This document shows, one piece after another, positions 5,808 through 6,059 of a stretch of DNA of 6,059 nt (position 1 is its first letter; each line of letters begins with the position of its first letter). The notes below the pieces were generated by a model. It saw only the letters and a list, made by a program, of their open reading frames with translations. It did not search any database and was not told the origin of the DNA. Both the position numbers and the translations under genes were made by a program. The stretch is from Candidatus Geothermarchaeota archaeon (GTDB lineage: Archaea > Thermoproteota > Nitrososphaeria > Geothermarchaeales > JDFR-13), in assembly GCA_015522055.1 (NCBI GenBank), contig WAMZ01000017.1:1-6059 (forward strand), read 5' to 3'.

Positions 5808-6059
5808 TGGCTATACTAATCAATAGAGAGTCTAGAGTATTAATCCAGGGAATAACAGGGAGGGAGGGGAGCGCCAGAGCGAGATTCATGAGGGATTATG
5901 GAACGAAGGTAGTAGCTGGGGTTACACCGGGGAGAGGCGGTGAGTCGGTCCATGGAATACCTGTATATAATAGCGTTGAGGAGGCTATATCTATGCATGG
6001 ACCTGTCGATGTAGCAGTTACATTCGTCCCAGGGCCGAAGTTGATTGAGGCGGTCAGGG
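5807..6059 (+). CDS. sucD: Succinyl-CoA ligase alpha subunit SucD, N-terminal part (cut by window end)
   Basis: About 84 residues are visible, reading off the window edge. They match the CoA-binding Rossmann domain of SucD: ILINRESRVLIQG (3-15), the CoA-phosphate loop GITGREG (15-21), YGTKVVAGVTPGRGG (31-45), HGIPVYNSVEEA, and VAVTFVPGPKLIEAV. This is the canonical succinyl-type sequence, not the form found in the fused ATP-citrate lyase. SucD carries the histidine phosphorylated during catalysis, which lies beyond the end of the window. The ATG shares its A with the TAA of the ferredoxin gene, and the gene follows the SucC-like subunit in the normal beta-then-alpha order, interrupted only by the ferredoxin. 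Confidence 0.92.
   Translation, partial: MAILINRESRVLIQGITGREGSARARFMRDYGTKVVAGVTPGRGGESVHGIPVYNSVEEAISMHGPVDVAVTFVPGPKLIEAVR

Noticed and set aside
1..6059. CRISPR arrays, tRNA or rRNA genes, insertion sequences, phage genes
   Set aside because: No regularly spaced repeats, no cloverleaf-like or rRNA-like segments, and no transposase, integrase or terminal repeats were seen in reading the window.

Overview
The window looks like chromosomal DNA from a thermophilic archaeon, most likely a Thermoproteota (crenarchaeal) lineage. The evidence is AGG/AGA- and ATA-rich codon use, A/T-rich TATA-like boxes, GGTGAT-type ribosome binding sites, GTG/TTG starts, very tight gene packing, and proteins of archaeal character. 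I cannot name a genus from the sequence. Nothing suggests a mobile element, virus, CRISPR array or RNA gene. No stretch longer than about 130 bases lacks a gene.

Layout from left to right. (1) Positions 60-479, minus strand: MoaE, the large subunit of molybdopterin synthase, with a TTG start backed by a good ribosome binding site. (2) A 130-base divergent promoter region, then a plus-strand carboxyltransferase of the acyl-CoA carboxylase/decarboxylase superfamily (610-1914), which is unusually short and divergent. (3) A convergent minus-strand AlaX-like alanyl-tRNA editing protein with a C-terminal DHHA1 domain. Its last 27 bases overlap the end of the carboxyltransferase gene. (4) A 12-TM-class MFS transporter on the plus strand (2930-4267), divergent from the editing gene. 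(5) A tightly overlapping plus-strand cluster: a SucC-like ATP-grasp CoA ligase subunit (4313-5551), a small ferredoxin with two Fe4S4 motifs (5541-5807), and the N-terminus of SucD (5807 to the window end, cut by the boundary).

The most notable part is the last cluster. A dicluster ferredoxin gene sits between the two subunits of a succinyl-CoA-ligase-type enzyme, joined by overlaps of 11 bases and 1 base, so the three products are probably made together. The likely link is 2-oxoacid:ferredoxin oxidoreductase chemistry, where archaea make acyl-CoA and reduced ferredoxin and the ligase interconverts acyl-CoA and acid with ATP. The SucC-like subunit has unusual substitutions in normally invariant loops, some reminiscent of ATP-citrate lyase/citryl-CoA synthetase. 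Its exact acid substrate should therefore be treated as open. The upstream carboxyltransferase is also a CoA-ester enzyme by family, but its partner biotin proteins are not in this window and a joint pathway is only a hypothesis.
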